From contig DEYX01000122.1 in the NCBI GenBank assembly GCA_002365025.1, positions 1-14,065 on the forward strand: 14,065 nucleotides of DNA, given 5' to 3'. The translations under genes were made by a program, and so were the position numbers. The notes under the pieces are model-generated. The model had not been told where the DNA came from and ran no database searches. It saw only the letters and a list, made by a program, of their open reading frames with translations. The DNA comes from Hungatella sp. UBA3147. GTDB lineage: Bacteria > Bacillota > Clostridia > Lachnospirales > Lachnospiraceae. Positions 13,561 through 14,065 of the stretch are shown here, in pieces; positions within the stretch are counted from its first letter, which is position 1; each line of letters starts with the position of its first letter.

Positions 13561-14065
13561 TCACCGCTGAAGAATGTGAACAGCGAAGCCTCCGACTTCC
13601 TCTTCAAAATAGATTACAATCATTTTATCATGATTGAATTTTGCAGAAGCTTCATTGAACTTATAACCTGCTGTTTCAAAATAATTTTTTGCTCGGACAA
13701 TGGAGTTGGTAGCGATAGCGATATGACCCTTTGTACCGAAGTGAGGAGGTTTCATACATTCAATGGCAGTACCAGCGAATACGGAACCGGCTCCTGATTT
13801 TTTTTGAAATCCGAACATTGCCTCAAATATTCCCGCTGTTTTTTCTGCTTCCTCATCGGTACTGAGGTTTATCCCAATATGGGTGAATTCGAAACACAGC
13901 ATAGTCTGGATGGCCTTTGTTGCCAGATCGCGTATTTTATTAAATTCCCCTGCCTGGATCAATTCCTGTTCCACCATCAAGCTGCAGGCCAGAATATTAT
14001 CGAAAGCCGGATAGGAACTGTTGTTTTTCTCATTAAAGCCGTCAGCCGGAATGAAGTTTATGTGA
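13561..14065 (-). CDS. KDPG/KHG aldolase-VOC fusion protein (C-terminal part only)
   Basis: The gene enters from the right edge of the window; 167 codons and the TGA (13561-13563) are visible. The last part of a class I 2-dehydro-3-deoxyphosphogluconate (or 4-hydroxy-2-oxoglutarate) aldolase barrel covers the first 55 residues or so, ending ELIQAGEFNKIRDLATKA. A VOC (glyoxalase/dioxygenase-fold) domain follows, from FEFTHIGINLSTDEEAEK through FGFQKKSGAGSVFAGTAIECMK and GHIAIATNS to GGFAVHILQR. This fusion is known in Firmicutes and acts in sugar acid (gluconate, galacturonate) breakdown; the VOC domain's role there is unclear. The frame stays open past the internal Met at 13980, which is not the start. 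Two aldolase phosphate-binding segments look altered (see findings). The Schiff-base lysine lies outside the window. Confidence 0.85.
   Translation of the reverse strand, partial: HINFIPADGFNEKNNSSYPAFDNILACSLMVEQELIQAGEFNKIRDLATKAIQTMLCFEFTHIGINLSTDEEAEKTAGIFEAMFGFQKKSGAGSVFAGTAIECMKPPHFGTKGHIAIATNSIVRAKNYFETAGYKFNEASAKFNHDKMIVIYFEEEVGGFAVHILQR

Noticed and set aside
13449..13797. Two + strand frames (62 and 114 codons) starting in the tRNA-like sequence
   Set aside because: They run through the tRNA remnant, the terminator hairpin and the antisense of the aldolase-VOC gene, and their translation looks non-protein-like.
1..14065. Mobile elements, CRISPR arrays, toxin-antitoxin or defence genes
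   Set aside because: I looked for transposase, integrase, regularly spaced repeats and nuclease motifs and found none in the window.

Overview
The window looks like a chromosomal segment of an anaerobic, low-to-moderate GC Firmicute, most likely a Lachnospiraceae-type Clostridium. The evidence is AGGAGG-type ribosome binding sites, the LplB/YtcP style of sugar permease, GH43 and GH51 enzymes without signal peptides, and a thiamine-dependent 2-oxoacid:acceptor oxidoreductase. No transposase, phage gene or CRISPR array is visible.

Region 1 (1-5726, + strand) is the downstream part of an arabinoxylan/arabinan utilisation operon. It holds the last 87 codons of one ABC sugar permease, a complete second permease, two different GH43 glycosidases and a GH51 alpha-L-arabinofuranosidase. 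The three enzymes appear cytoplasmic, so the logic is to import arabinose- or xylose-containing oligosaccharides and hydrolyse them inside the cell. The solute-binding protein and first permease would lie to the left of the window.

Region 2 (5727-9058) has two minus-strand genes: a KUP-type potassium transporter and a small Dabb-domain protein. The KUP gene has a complete control region: a consensus promoter (TTGACA-17-TAAAAT), then an RNA with the hallmarks of the yybP-ykoY (Mn2+) riboswitch family, then an intrinsic terminator whose 5' arm is the 3' strand of the riboswitch P1 helix. This predicts ligand-dependent antitermination (an ON switch) and is the main discovery in the window. A yybP-ykoY-like aptamer in front of a potassium transporter is not the gene association I know for that family.

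Region 3 (9350-11920, + strand) is a two-gene operon with its own strong promoter: a fused gamma-alpha subunit and a beta subunit of a KorAB-type 2-oxoacid:ferredoxin oxidoreductase. The genes abut with no gap. The beta subunit lacks the usual third cluster cysteine (Gln46) but has Cys60 nearby.

Region 4 (11921-14065) holds an orphan beta-propeller resembling glucose/sorbosone dehydrogenases, a truncated tRNA-like sequence (the 3' three quarters of a tRNA with no 5' half) followed by a strong terminator, and, on the minus strand at the right edge, the C-terminal part of a KDPG/KHG aldolase fused to a VOC domain. In the aldolase part the phosphate-binding motifs look altered.
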